From positions 28,288 through 92,287 of the forward strand of contig JBBSDP010000015.1 of NCBI GenBank assembly GCA_038240605.1: a DNA stretch of 64,000 nt, in the 5' to 3' direction. A model generated the notes under the pieces. That model was not told the origin of the DNA. It saw nothing but the letters and a program-made list of their open reading frames with translations, and did no database searches. Positions 16,023 to 24,979 of the stretch are shown here, one piece after another. Position 1 is the first letter of the stretch; each line of letters starts with the position of its first letter. The stretch comes from JBBSDP01 sp038240605. Its GTDB lineage: Bacteria; Planctomycetota; Phycisphaerae; Tepidisphaerales; Tepidisphaeraceae. Position numbers and translations under genes: made by a program.

Positions 16023-18155
16023 TCACCGATCTCCGCCTGCCGGCGAATCCGGACCCTCGCCGGTGCTCTTGCGGCGGCGCGCCATTCGATTGATGCCGAT
16101 GGCTGCGCCCTTGACGACTCGGGCATCAGGAAACGCCATGGCGGCTGAAAGCCTTCGAACGAGTCGCACGGACCGTGCGGCGATGCCGTTGATGATCCGC
16201 CGGTCGAGCCACGCACAGAGCCACGACAGCGCCAGGGTGGTCGAGACGAATACGCTCGCGTACAGCTCGTCGAAATACATCGCGTGGCTCAACCAGGCGT
16301 GCAGCCATCGCAACGGCGTAAATCGAAGCAGTTGCCGGGGAATGAGCAGGCCGCGCGAGTAGATCAGCGCCGCCAGCGCGATGCCGATCGCAAATGCCCA
16401 TCGCGTCCACCGTGCCCTCGGAGCCGTCGCGCCATCCAGCGCCTCGCCCGCGCTGCTGGTCGCTGTCGTGTCAGGCCAGGCTCGCGCCAGCGGCGCGGAA
16501 AACGCCCGGCCGCGAAAAAAATCATCCTTCGATTGCACGTCGCGAACGATCGCGTCCATCTCCATCGCCGCGGATTCCAGGAGAGGCTGGACATTGAAGT
16601 ACCGTCCGCCGCCGATGCTCCCCACCGCCAGCACCACCAGGGGAAACCAGAGGCTCGTGCGTTCGCGGGCACGCTCGAAAGCCGGACGGTCGCGGGTCGT
16701 GCCGGCGAATACCAGCATCCACCATCGCCCCCCGTAAAACGCCGTCAGGTAAACGCCGACCGCCGGCAGCACGAACAGCAGCCAGTATGCGGACGAGCGC
16801 CCGGCCCGCGTCGCGATTGACGCGAACGCGCCTGCGTCCGACAGGATTGTCGAGCTGCTGTAGAACCCGGAAAGGAAAGGCGTCCCCGCCATGGCGAGGA
16901 CGGCGATCGCGCAGACGACCGCGGTTACGGGCAGCTTACGCGCCAGGCCGCCCATCGCTTCCAGGTCCGTTGACTGCCGTGCCGCGTAAACCACGCTGCC
17001 GGCGCCGAGGATCAGGAGCGGCTTGAAGAAGGCGTGGGCAAACAGGTGCATCAGGCCGCCGATCCAGCTCCCGATTCCCATCGCCAGCATGATGAGGCCG
17101 AACTGGGAGATCGTCGAGAACGTCAGCACGCGCCGCAGGTCGCGTTGTACCAGGGCCACGAGCGCTCCCATCGTGAGCGTCGTGGCGCCGAGGATCGCGA
17201 GGAGGAGTTTCGCGCCCGGCGTCAGGATCGGGTACAGGCGTGCGACGGCGTACACGCCAACGACCACCGTCGCCACCGACTGAATCAGCGCCGCCGCCGG
17301 CGCCGGCGCTTCGGCGGAGTCGGCGAGCCAGAAATGCAGCGGAAACTGCGCGCTGCGAGCGGCGGCTCCCAGGACCAGCAGCGCCCCTGCCAGCGTGAGT
17401 AATCCCGGCCCCAGCGACCCGCCGCCGGGAAGCGGCGATACCTGGCCCGCGGCGCCTGGCATGAGGTAGCTCCACAGGTCGGGGAGGCTCAGGTTCCCGA
17501 CTGCGCCAAGCAGAATGCCCACGCCAACGAGAAAGGCGGTATCGCCGATCCGCTGCGCGAGGGCCGTCTTGACCGCCGCTCGAGCGGCGCTCGGACGATC
17601 TTCCCAGAACCCGACCAACAGGTAAGTCGCCAGCCCGCCAATTCCCCAGAAGACAAACAGGTGAAGCAGGGTTCCGCCGATCGCCATGCCAAGCGTCGCG
17701 AAGGTGAGCAGCGCCGCGTACGCGAAAAATTTCCCGTAACCGCCCTCGCGGCGCATGTACCCGATCCCGAACGCGCAACCCAGCAATCCCAGGAGCGTGA
17801 CCATGGCGAACATGAGGATCGTCAGGCTGTCGACGTAGATGCCTATGTCCAGGTAGCCGATGTGGTCCTGCCCGATACCGCTGCCGCCATGCGGCGCTGC
17901 GCCGCCGATCGGCAGCCACTTCGCCGCAAGGTAGATCGGGAGTTGTCCCTTGCCCCAGTCACCCTCGGGGTAGTGCCCACCCTGGAACCAGGCGATCATC
18001 GCCGCGATCGAGCTGGTAAACGCCGCTGCGGCAAAAACGGTGGCGACCCACCCCGCCAATGGCGCACCCAATCGCCTGCCCGTGAACAGGAGCAGAGCGA
18101 ATGCCGCCAGCGGCAGCAACGTGGCGGCGAGGAGCAATAGCGCGGGAGCCGGCAT
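16023..18155 (-). CDS. NuoL-like antiporter-type membrane subunit (divergent)
   Basis: A 710-residue polytopic membrane protein related to complex I subunit L. It keeps LATYLLVGFWEDRPSAAR, SAQFPLHFWLADS, HLFAHAFFKPLLILGAGS and the C-terminal segment AMYFDELYASVFV that precedes the NuoL lateral helix, so it derives from a true NuoL. Yet the usual GWEGVG is FWGIGG (Glu144 lost), Lys229 is Arg, His254 is Gln, Lys305 is Arg and FFSKDE is FYSSST (Lys399 and Asp400 lost); His334, His338 and Lys342 remain (E. coli numbering). The start is the ATG at 18155, which avoids overlap with the upstream pterin dehydratase gene. Only the NuoM-like gene accompanies it. Confidence 0.85.
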   Translation of the reverse strand: MPAPALLLLAATLLPLAAFALLLFTGRRLGAPLAGWVATVFAAAAFTSSIAAMIAWFQGGHYPEGDWGKGQLPIYLAAKWLPIGGAAPHGGSGIGQDHIGYLDIGIYVDSLTILMFAMVTLLGLLGCAFGIGYMRREGGYGKFFAYAALLTFATLGMAIGGTLLHLFVFWGIGGLATYLLVGFWEDRPSAARAAVKTALAQRIGDTAFLVGVGILLGAVGNLSLPDLWSYLMPGAAGQVSPLPGGGSLGPGLLTLAGALLVLGAAARSAQFPLHFWLADSAEAPAPAAALIQSVATVVVGVYAVARLYPILTPGAKLLLAILGATTLTMGALVALVQRDLRRVLTFSTISQFGLIMLAMGIGSWIGGLMHLFAHAFFKPLLILGAGSVVYAARQSTDLEAMGGLARKLPVTAVVCAIAVLAMAGTPFLSGFYSSSTILSDAGAFASIATRAGRSSAYWLLFVLPAVGVYLTAFYGGRWWMLVFAGTTRDRPAFERARERTSLWFPLVVLAVGSIGGGRYFNVQPLLESAAMEMDAIVRDVQSKDDFFRGRAFSAPLARAWPDTTATSSAGEALDGATAPRARWTRWAFAIGIALAALIYSRGLLIPRQLLRFTPLRWLHAWLSHAMYFDELYASVFVSTTLALSWLCAWLDRRIINGIAARSVRLVRRLSAAMAFPDARVVKGAAIGINRMARRRKSTGEGPDSPAGGDR

Positions 18156-18211
18156 AGGTGGGTCACGCTCGCGCGTCGGACTGTACGGACACTCACGTGC
18201 GCCCGCGTCGC

Positions 18212-18544
18212 TTACGTCCCCGGCAGGAGCGCATCCAGGCGGGCGGCGCAGATGAAATCGTTCTCGCTTAACCCGCCGACCGAATGGGTGCTGTAGCGCA
18301 CCCGGCACTTGTTGTAGCCCACCTCCAGGTCCGGGTGGTGATCTTCACGGTGTGATACCCATGCCGTCGCGTTCACAAAGGCCATCGTCTCGTAATAGTT
18401 CTTGAACGCGAAGGTCCGGGCGATCTCGCCGCCGTTCCGCTGCCAGGCGGGGACCTCGCGCAGGAGCGCCGTAACCTGGGCTTCGCTCAGCCGGTCGGCG
18501 GCGCCGGCGCACGCGCGGCAGTGCTTTTGCAGTAGATTGCTCAT
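18212..18544 (-). CDS. phhB: Pterin-4a-carbinolamine dehydratase
   Basis: A 110-residue enzyme that dehydrates 4a-hydroxytetrahydropterin, recycling the pterin cofactor of aromatic amino-acid hydroxylases; it can also appear in other pterin contexts. The family block is intact: FKNYYETMAFVNATAW, HHPDLEVGYNKCRVRYSTH and GGLSENDFICAARLD. The N-terminus starts MSNLLQKHCRACAGAADRLS; a Cys pair there is common in this subgroup. The ATG at 18544 has AAAGGA upstream. No hydroxylase gene is nearby. The gene is read away from the phosphatase at 18709. Confidence 0.93.
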   Translation of the reverse strand: MSNLLQKHCRACAGAADRLSEAQVTALLREVPAWQRNGGEIARTFAFKNYYETMAFVNATAWVSHREDHHPDLEVGYNKCRVRYSTHSVGGLSENDFICAARLDALLPGT

Positions 18545-18708
18545 ACAGGCGTCCTTTCCCGCGCTGGTGCGGGGGTTGTGAGGGGAGAATATAACCCCGA
18601 AGACGGCGGGTGACGATGTGCTGTCCGCGCTTGCCGCGTCGGGCAGGCCGCACGTCGTTGGGTCCGCGGAATTGCTCGCGACGCGCGACCGCATTCAAAT
18701 GGTGCTCG

Positions 18709-19491
18709 ATGCGCTGGATCGTCGGCGACGTTCACGGCATGCTCGCGCCGCTCCACACCCTCATCGAAGCGGTGCGCGCCCGCGACTGGAACCCCCATTT
18801 CATCTTCGTGGGTGATTACGTGAACCGAGGGCCGGATTCCCGCGGCGTCATCGACCTGCTCCGCTCGCTGCCGGATGCCTCCTTCGTCCGCGGCAATCAC
18901 GATGACATCTTCGACCTGGTCCTGCACGGCGATTGCTACGTCAGTCACGAGACCGGCCCCGACGCCATGGCCGCCTTCAAATGGTTCAGCAACCACGGGC
19001 TGATGAACACGCTGGAAAGCTACGGCCTGGACCACGCCGAAGTCGAGTCCGTGGTGAATCGGACGACGCCCGAGCGCCTTCAAACACTGTTGTCGGTCGT
19101 CCCGGGCACCCATCGCGCGTTCCTGCGCGGACTGCGGCCGATGGTGGAGTACGATGACCTGTTCGTCGTTCACGCGATGTGGGACATCAACGCTCCCGAT
19201 GATTTTTCCACGCTCTCGGCTAACGTGCGGACGCGCCATCGGCTCCTGTGGGGGCGCTACCGGGGAGATGAGATCCGCACACCCAAGCGCTGGCGCCGAA
19301 CCGGCTATTTCGGCCATACGCCCGTGCTCAATTATGGCGTTACCGAGGTAGTACCAATGCACGGACCCCACATCGTGATGCTCGACACCGGCGCGGCCCT
19401 GGGTCCATCGGGCCGGCTCAGCGCCGTCTGCGCCGAGTCGGGGGCGCTGGTGCAAAGCCGACGTGACGGCACGCTGGTGGAGGCGGAGTGA
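18709..19491 (+). CDS. PPP-family metallophosphatase (ApaH/PrpA-like)
   Basis: A 260-residue PPP-superfamily phosphatase with two-metal centre motifs GDVHG (residue 5), GDYVNRGPDSRG (35), GNHDD (63) and the later FGHTPVLN. The family acts on phosphoproteins or on diadenosine tetraphosphate. The second motif is GDYVNRG where most have GDYVDRG, so the Asp that assists the catalytic His is Asn. The start at the ATG in MRWIVGDVHG fits the family. The stop overlaps the GTG start of trmL, so the two are coupled. The substrate is unknown. Confidence 0.85.
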   Translation: MRWIVGDVHGMLAPLHTLIEAVRARDWNPHFIFVGDYVNRGPDSRGVIDLLRSLPDASFVRGNHDDIFDLVLHGDCYVSHETGPDAMAAFKWFSNHGLMNTLESYGLDHAEVESVVNRTTPERLQTLLSVVPGTHRAFLRGLRPMVEYDDLFVVHAMWDINAPDDFSTLSANVRTRHRLLWGRYRGDEIRTPKRWRRTGYFGHTPVLNYGVTEVVPMHGPHIVMLDTGAALGPSGRLSAVCAESGALVQSRRDGTLVEAE

Positions 19492-20015
19492 ATAGCGACG
19501 TTCCCACTGCCGCCGCAGTCGCCACCGCGATCCTCGGGCCCCATCAATTGAAGGTGGCGCTGCTCCAACCACAGATCGCCCCCAACACCGGAAACATCGC
19601 CCGCCTTTGCGTGGCGACCGGCACCGACCTGCACCTCGTGCGGCCGCTTGGCTTCTTCCTCGACGACCGAAACCTGCGCCGCAGCGCGATGGATTACTGG
19701 CCAAGGCTGCGTCACGTCATCCACGACGACACGACCGAGTTCCTGAAAAAGACGTCTGGTGCCGGCAGTGGAGGGCGTTGGCTCCTCTCCAGCAAGGGGG
19801 AGCGATCAATCTGGGACGCGAGCTTTGAAGACGGCGACTGGCTGATCTTCGGCAACGAGACGCACGGCATCGATGCCTCCCTGCTCGCCTCACACCGCGA
19901 TGACGTCCTGCGCATTCCCCAGGCGCCGGGCGAGCGCTGCCTTAACCTCTCGACCGCCGTCGGAATCGTCCTCTACGAAGCCTTGCGGCAGTTGGCTCGC
20001 GGGCGGAAAACTTGA
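19488..20015 (+). CDS. trmL: tRNA (cytidine(34)-2'-O)-methyltransferase, SPOUT family
   Basis: A 175-residue SAM-dependent SPOUT methyltransferase that 2'-O-methylates the wobble base of certain leucine tRNAs. Family motifs: VALLQPQIAPNTGNIARLC, LVRPLGFFLDDRNLRRSAMDY, LIFGNETHGI and IPQAPGERCLNLSTAVGIVLYEA, which includes the knot. The N-terminus has about 20 extra residues. GTG at 19488 overlaps the TGA of the phosphatase gene, so co-translation is likely. The next gene begins 67 bp later. Confidence 0.92.
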   Translation: MNSDVPTAAAVATAILGPHQLKVALLQPQIAPNTGNIARLCVATGTDLHLVRPLGFFLDDRNLRRSAMDYWPRLRHVIHDDTTEFLKKTSGAGSGGRWLLSSKGERSIWDASFEDGDWLIFGNETHGIDASLLASHRDDVLRIPQAPGERCLNLSTAVGIVLYEALRQLARGRKT

Positions 20016-20082
20016 TCGTTCATCCGAGCCCGTGATAATGCTCCGGCAGCCGATACGGGCATTTCGCCAGAGCGCCAAACCC

Positions 20083-21168
20083 ATGAAACGTCCCGCCGTT
20101 TTCTTTGATCGCGACAACACCCTCATCGCCAGCGACGGCTACCTCGGCAACCCCGCCGACGCCCGCCTGCTCGAAGGCGCGGCAGACGCGGTCAGCAAAG
20201 CCCGGGCGCTGGGGTACGCGACCGTCGTCTTCAGCAACCAGAGCGGCGTAGCGCGGGGCATGTTTGACGAGCAGGCGGTGCATGCCGTCAACTCGCGCAT
20301 CGACGACCTGTTGCTCGACCAGAGCCCGACGGCGGTGATCGACCGTCACGAGTTCTGCCCCTTCCACCCCGAAGGGACGGTGGAGGCGTACCGCCAGGAG
20401 AGCGACCTGCGCAAGCCCAGGCCGGGCATGATTTTCCAGGCGGCCGAGAAGCTGGCACTGGACGTATCACGAAGCTGGGTCATCGGCGACGCCCCACGCG
20501 ACGTGGAGGCCGGCCACGCCGCCGGCTGCCGCACGATCCTCTTCCGCGACCCCCGGCTCCCCCCGTCACCCGCCGCCAAGGAGCCCGCCGTCGTCCAGCC
20601 GGATTACGTGGTGGGCACGTTGAAGGAAGCGATGGCGATCGTCGAGCGTGCGTCGCAGGAGGAAACGGAGGTGGCAGAGGAGCCGGAGGACGCGCCACCA
20701 CCGCCCGCGCCCAGGGCGGACGCGCCGGCGCCTGTGGCGGCCGCGGCGCCAGCACACGAACGGATGGCTCCGCCTCCCAAATCGCCGGAAGCCGCGACGG
20801 CCATAGCCCCGCCGGCCGCACCCGCGCCGGCGGTGTCAACTCCGCTGATGACCCTCGCGTCGCCCCCCATTCCGTCCAACGACCCGCCCTCCCCCACGGT
20901 GCCGGAGACGGACCTGGGGACGATGGTGGGTCACCTGGAAACACTTTGCCGGCAGATCCTCGCCGAATTGCGGCGCGGCCACGAGCAGCCGCACGCGGAG
21001 TTCTCCGTCAGCAAACTTCTCGCGGGTATCGTTCAGGTGATCGTGCTGGCGGCGCTGTTCCTGGCTTACCTGCATCGTGGCGATGCCGACCTCCAGACCA
21101 TCCTCGTCTTCGCGCTGGTGCTTCAGGCGATGACGATCGCACTTCTGATCATGGGCCGGCAGCATTGA
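20083..21168 (+). CDS. GmhB-like HAD phosphatase with membrane tail
   Basis: A 361-residue fusion. Residues 1-175 are a histidinol-phosphatase/GmhB-type HAD domain: VFFDRDNTLIASDGYLG (catalytic Asp pair), VVFSNQSGVARG, CPFHPEG, LRKPRPGM and WVIGDAPRDVEAGHAAG. GmhB removes the 7-phosphate from heptose bisphosphate in LPS synthesis. The zinc loop, normally closed by a C-x-C just before RKP, here reads ESDLRKP, so two Cys ligands are missing. Residues 185-310 are Ala/Pro-rich low complexity, and 315-361 hold two hydrophobic segments (IVQVIVLAALFLAYL and ILVFALVLQAMTIALLI). The tail suggests membrane attachment. HldE at 55620 belongs to the same pathway. Confidence 0.83.
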   Translation: MKRPAVFFDRDNTLIASDGYLGNPADARLLEGAADAVSKARALGYATVVFSNQSGVARGMFDEQAVHAVNSRIDDLLLDQSPTAVIDRHEFCPFHPEGTVEAYRQESDLRKPRPGMIFQAAEKLALDVSRSWVIGDAPRDVEAGHAAGCRTILFRDPRLPPSPAAKEPAVVQPDYVVGTLKEAMAIVERASQEETEVAEEPEDAPPPPAPRADAPAPVAAAAPAHERMAPPPKSPEAATAIAPPAAPAPAVSTPLMTLASPPIPSNDPPSPTVPETDLGTMVGHLETLCRQILAELRRGHEQPHAEFSVSKLLAGIVQVIVLAALFLAYLHRGDADLQTILVFALVLQAMTIALLIMGRQH

Positions 21169-21202
21169 GCCGTCAGAGCGACGTGAACGCGCGTTGAGAT
21201 GT

Positions 21203-23989
21203 TTATCGCCCCAGCATCTGCTTCCACGTCGCCAGGACTTCCTTCGCCCGCGCCGGCGTCAGCGTTTCCAGATCCAGCATGGCGAGCGCTTTGACCAGCT
21301 CCCTGGCCGGATCGGCAAAGAGCTGAAGTTGTGACTCGTCGTCCGTGCGCCGGTTGCGGGCCCCTCGGTTGTGGCCAACGTGATGAACCGCCAGTTCCGT
21401 GAGCAGCTGCCTGGCGCGTTCCAGCACTGGGCGCGGCACGCCGGCCAGACGGGCGACGTGGATGCCGTACGAGCGGTCAGTTCCCCCTTCGACGATGCGG
21501 TGGAGGAACACGACCTGATCTTCCCATTCGCGAACCGCGACGTTCAGGTTCTTCGCGCCGCGAAAACGCTGCGCCAGGTCGGTCAGCTCGTGGTAATGGG
21601 TGGCGAAGAGCGTACGGCAGCGCAGGTTAGCGGCGATGTGCTCGGCGATCGCCCAGGCGAGGCTTAAACCGTCAAGCGTGCTGGTGCCCCGGCCGATCTC
21701 GTCGAGGATCACCAGGCTGCGGTCGGTGGCGTTGTTGAGGATGTTGGCCGTCTCGGTCATCTCCACCATGAAGGTGGACTGACCGGTGTGCAGCTCGTCG
21801 CTTGCGCCGATGCGCGTGAAGAGTCGGTCCACCAGGCCCACGGTCGCCTGCTTCGCCGGCACATAGCTCCCGATCTGCGCCAGGAGCGTGATCAGTGCCA
21901 CCTGCCGGATGTAGGTGCTCTTGCCGGCCATGTTCGGGCCGGTGATCAGTGCCAGTGAATCGTCGGGCCCAAAGTGCGTATCGTTGGCGACGAACGCGCT
22001 GCCGAGCTGCTGCTCCAGCACCGGATGACGCCCGTCCACGATCTCCAGCACGCGCTCGTCCACGATCTTCGGTCGGCAGTAGCGCCGTTCGGCGGCCAGA
22101 GATGCCAGGCTCGCCAGCACGTCCACCCGCGCCAGCCCATGCGACAGTTCCTGAAAACTCGCGACGTGGGGAAGCAATGCCTGCCGGACCTGTTCGAACA
22201 GTGCCTGCTCGAGCGCCACGGACTTGTCCTGCGCGCCCAGCGCCTCTTCCTCAAACTTCTTCAGCTCCTCGGTGACGTAGCGCTCGGCGTTCTTGATCGT
22301 CTGCTTCCGCGACCAGGCCGCCGGCACCTTATCGCGGTGCGAGTCGGTCACTTCGATGTAGTAGCCGAAGACCTTGTTGAACCCGACGCGCAGTGAATTG
22401 ATGCCCGATTCTCCAGCGAGCCGGCCCTGGTAGCGGGCCAGCCATTGCTGGCTGTTGGAGCCGATCTCGTGCAGGCGATCCAGCTCGGCGTCGAACCCGC
22501 GGGCGATCACGCCTCCCTCGCGCAGGTGCGGGGCCGGCTCGGGGAGGATGGCGCTGCCAAGATATTTCGCCTGCTGCTCGCAAAAGCTGCGCAGCGACGC
22601 CAGCTCCGGCGCCACCTCCGCCGCATGCGTCAACTGTTCGAGCTGGTCGAACAATTGCGGAAGCGATGTCAGGCATCTAGACAAGCCGGCCAGGTCGCGC
22701 GGCGTGACGCGCCCCACCGCCAGCCGGGAGATGATCCGCTCGATATCGCAGACGTCATCCAGCTTGCCGACGACCGACCGGAGCGCCGCCGGGGCTTCCA
22801 GGAACGCCGAGACGGCCGTCTGCCGCGCGATGATGTGCTCGGCGTCGCACAACGGCGTGCGCAGCCACTGCCGCAGCAGCCGTCCGCCCATGCTGGAGCG
22901 GGTACGGTCGATGGCGCTGAGCAGCGAGCCTTCCGTTCCACCGGACCGCACCGTCCGATCCACCTCGAGGCTGCGCCAACTGGCGGGGTCGATGTTGAGG
23001 TGGTCTTCGATCACGTGCCGGCGCAGCGGGCGGATGTGCGCGAGCGACGTCTTCTGCGTTTCCTCGAGGTAACTCAGGATCGCGCTGGTGGCGAAGACGG
23101 CCGGATCGTCATCGGCAAACCCGAATCCCGCCGCGGTCCGCGCCTGCCACTGCCGTTGCACCTGCTCGCGGGCATGGTGCGGGGTGAAGTGCCAGCCGGG
23201 ACGCGACGTGATCGCGCTTACTCCCACCGCTCGCAGCCGCTCGGCGATCGCGGGAGGTTGGCCGCTCGCCTGCTCGGCGACGAGCACTTCCGCCGGCCGT
23301 AAGCGCGCGGCTTCGTCGATGATCTGTCCCTCTGATCCGCTGACCGCCACGCAGGCGCCGGTTGAGAGTTCCACCCACGCCAGGGCACAGCGGTACCCAT
23401 CGGCCTGGCTGATACCCGTGGCGATGGCGGCAAGAAAATTTTCGCTTCGTCCGTCGAGCAGCGGCTCATCGGTCAGCGTGCCCGGCGTCATCAGGCGCAC
23501 GACCTCGCGCTTGATCACGCCCTTGGCCATCGCCGGGTCTTCCATCTGCTCGCAGATCGCCACCCGATGCCCCGCCGCGATCATCTTGCGGAGATATCCC
23601 TCGACGGCATGAAACGGGACGCCCGCCATCGGGATCGCATCCTCCGCGCCCAGGCCGCCACGGCTGCGGCTGGTGAGCGTTACACCCAGCGTCCGGGCGG
23701 CGAGCTGCGCGTCCTCCCAGAACATCTCATAGAAATCCCCCATGCGAAAAAAGAGCACGTACCCGGGATATTGTTTTTTGAACTCCTGATATTGCCGCAT
23801 GGCCGGCGTGTTCGCGCCGCCTCGCTCTTGCGGCGCGGGAGCCGTCACGTTCGGCGATGGCGAGCGCGGCGCGGTTTGCGGCGGTGCTGCGGGCACCGGC
23901 GCAGCGGCAGGTGGCGCCGCCGGTGTGCGCGCAAGCGGCACGGCGGTCTCCGCCAGGATCGAAGTATGTTCGGCGACGCGTCGGGTCAT
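21203..23989 (-). CDS. mutS: DNA mismatch repair protein MutS
   Basis: A 928-residue MutS that recognises mispairs and loops. The mismatch-binding motif FFRMGDFYEMF is at about residue 80, where it sits early in most MutS proteins; here a 63-residue Ala/Pro-rich extension precedes it. Connector, lever and clamp regions follow, and the ATPase has GPNMAGKSTYIRQ (Walker A), VILDEIGRGTSTLDG (Walker B) and LFATHYHELT. An alternative start is the ATG at 23800 just before RQYQEFKKQYPG. No ribosome site is seen at 23989. mutL is not in the window. Confidence 0.95.
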   Translation of the reverse strand: MTRRVAEHTSILAETAVPLARTPAAPPAAAPVPAAPPQTAPRSPSPNVTAPAPQERGGANTPAMRQYQEFKKQYPGYVLFFRMGDFYEMFWEDAQLAARTLGVTLTSRSRGGLGAEDAIPMAGVPFHAVEGYLRKMIAAGHRVAICEQMEDPAMAKGVIKREVVRLMTPGTLTDEPLLDGRSENFLAAIATGISQADGYRCALAWVELSTGACVAVSGSEGQIIDEAARLRPAEVLVAEQASGQPPAIAERLRAVGVSAITSRPGWHFTPHHAREQVQRQWQARTAAGFGFADDDPAVFATSAILSYLEETQKTSLAHIRPLRRHVIEDHLNIDPASWRSLEVDRTVRSGGTEGSLLSAIDRTRSSMGGRLLRQWLRTPLCDAEHIIARQTAVSAFLEAPAALRSVVGKLDDVCDIERIISRLAVGRVTPRDLAGLSRCLTSLPQLFDQLEQLTHAAEVAPELASLRSFCEQQAKYLGSAILPEPAPHLREGGVIARGFDAELDRLHEIGSNSQQWLARYQGRLAGESGINSLRVGFNKVFGYYIEVTDSHRDKVPAAWSRKQTIKNAERYVTEELKKFEEEALGAQDKSVALEQALFEQVRQALLPHVASFQELSHGLARVDVLASLASLAAERRYCRPKIVDERVLEIVDGRHPVLEQQLGSAFVANDTHFGPDDSLALITGPNMAGKSTYIRQVALITLLAQIGSYVPAKQATVGLVDRLFTRIGASDELHTGQSTFMVEMTETANILNNATDRSLVILDEIGRGTSTLDGLSLAWAIAEHIAANLRCRTLFATHYHELTDLAQRFRGAKNLNVAVREWEDQVVFLHRIVEGGTDRSYGIHVARLAGVPRPVLERARQLLTELAVHHVGHNRGARNRRTDDESQLQLFADPARELVKALAMLDLETLTPARAKEVLATWKQMLGR

Positions 23990-24092
23990 CGATCAGGGTC
24001 TGACCGCCAACTTAGAAGCACCGCGCGGGCAGATCAAGGACTGTCGCGAAATGGTTCGCCAACCTCCGACGTCCCACTTACAATCAGACCCG

Positions 24093-24962
24093 ATGAACGA
24101 TCCCGGAACCGCGATCGCCCCACCCGTCGCCGGCAAAGGTGTTGAGGCCGCTCCACCACTGCGGCCTGGACTGCTTCTGCCCGCCCTCTCCTTGGCGCAG
24201 CGGGAGATGGTCCGCTTTCTGCGACAGCGCAGTCGGATCATCGGCGCGCTCTTCACGCCGGTCGTCTTCTGGCTCGGCATCGGCGGGGGCATGGGACATA
24301 GCTTTCGCGTCGAGGGGGCGGCGGGTGGCGAGAATTACCTACAGTACTTTTTCCCCGGCACGATCCTGATGATCCTGCTGTTCACGGCGATCTTCTCGAC
24401 TATCTCGATCATCGAAGACCGGCGCGAGGGGTTCCTTCAATCGGTGCTCGTCGCCCCGGTGCCGCGGATGGCGATCGTGCTTGGCAAGGTGCTGGGCGGC
24501 ACCATGCTGGCGTTCGGCCAGGGGTTCCTGTTTCTGATCCTCGCCCCGCTGATCGGGATGAAGCTGACCGTGCCGGGCCTTTTTGCGGCCATGGGCATGA
24601 TGTGGATCCTCGCGTTCGCGCTCACTGCGCTCGGCTTCATCATCGCCTGGCGAATGAGCTCGACACAGGGATTTCACGCTATCATGAACCTGTTCCTTAT
24701 CCCGCTCTGGTTCCTGTCGGGCGCGCTGTTTCCGCCACAAAATGCCCAGTGGGGATTCCTGCGCGGGATGATGCGCGTGAACCCTCTCAGTTACGGCGTC
24801 GATGGCCTCCGGCGTGCCCTCTTTTGGGGACCGGTATCCGGCGGCGCGGATGCCCTTCCCTCCTGGCCTGCGATCGTGACCGTTTCAATCCTTTTCGCCG
24901 TGGCCATGTTCCTGCTCGCCAGCGCCGTGGCCCGGTCGCGCGTGGCGGCAGATTGGCAGTAG
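24093..24962 (+). CDS. ABC-2 type transporter permease
   Basis: A 289-residue integral membrane protein of the ABC-2 permease family (DrrB/NodJ type) with about six spans. It shows LRQRSRIIGALFTPVVFWLG, YLQYFFPGTILMILLFTAIF, IIEDRREGFLQSVLVAPVPR and NPLSYGVDGLRRALFW; the ED-R-x-x-G-x-x motif is typical of the coupling loop. No ATPase gene is adjacent. It precedes SCO1 and DUF420 genes, an arrangement that suggests a respiratory-complex or cofactor context, but the exported substrate is unknown. A TACAAT hexamer ends 8 nt before the ATG and there is no ribosome site. Confidence 0.85.
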   Translation: MNDPGTAIAPPVAGKGVEAAPPLRPGLLLPALSLAQREMVRFLRQRSRIIGALFTPVVFWLGIGGGMGHSFRVEGAAGGENYLQYFFPGTILMILLFTAIFSTISIIEDRREGFLQSVLVAPVPRMAIVLGKVLGGTMLAFGQGFLFLILAPLIGMKLTVPGLFAAMGMMWILAFALTALGFIIAWRMSSTQGFHAIMNLFLIPLWFLSGALFPPQNAQWGFLRGMMRVNPLSYGVDGLRRALFWGPVSGGADALPSWPAIVTVSILFAVAMFLLASAVARSRVAADWQ

Positions 24963-24979
24963 CACTACAGTTCCCTCCT

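Noticed and set aside
16936..17919. Long frame antisense/parallel to the NuoL-like gene
   Set aside because: Arg- and Pro-rich product without motifs; a GC-frame shadow.
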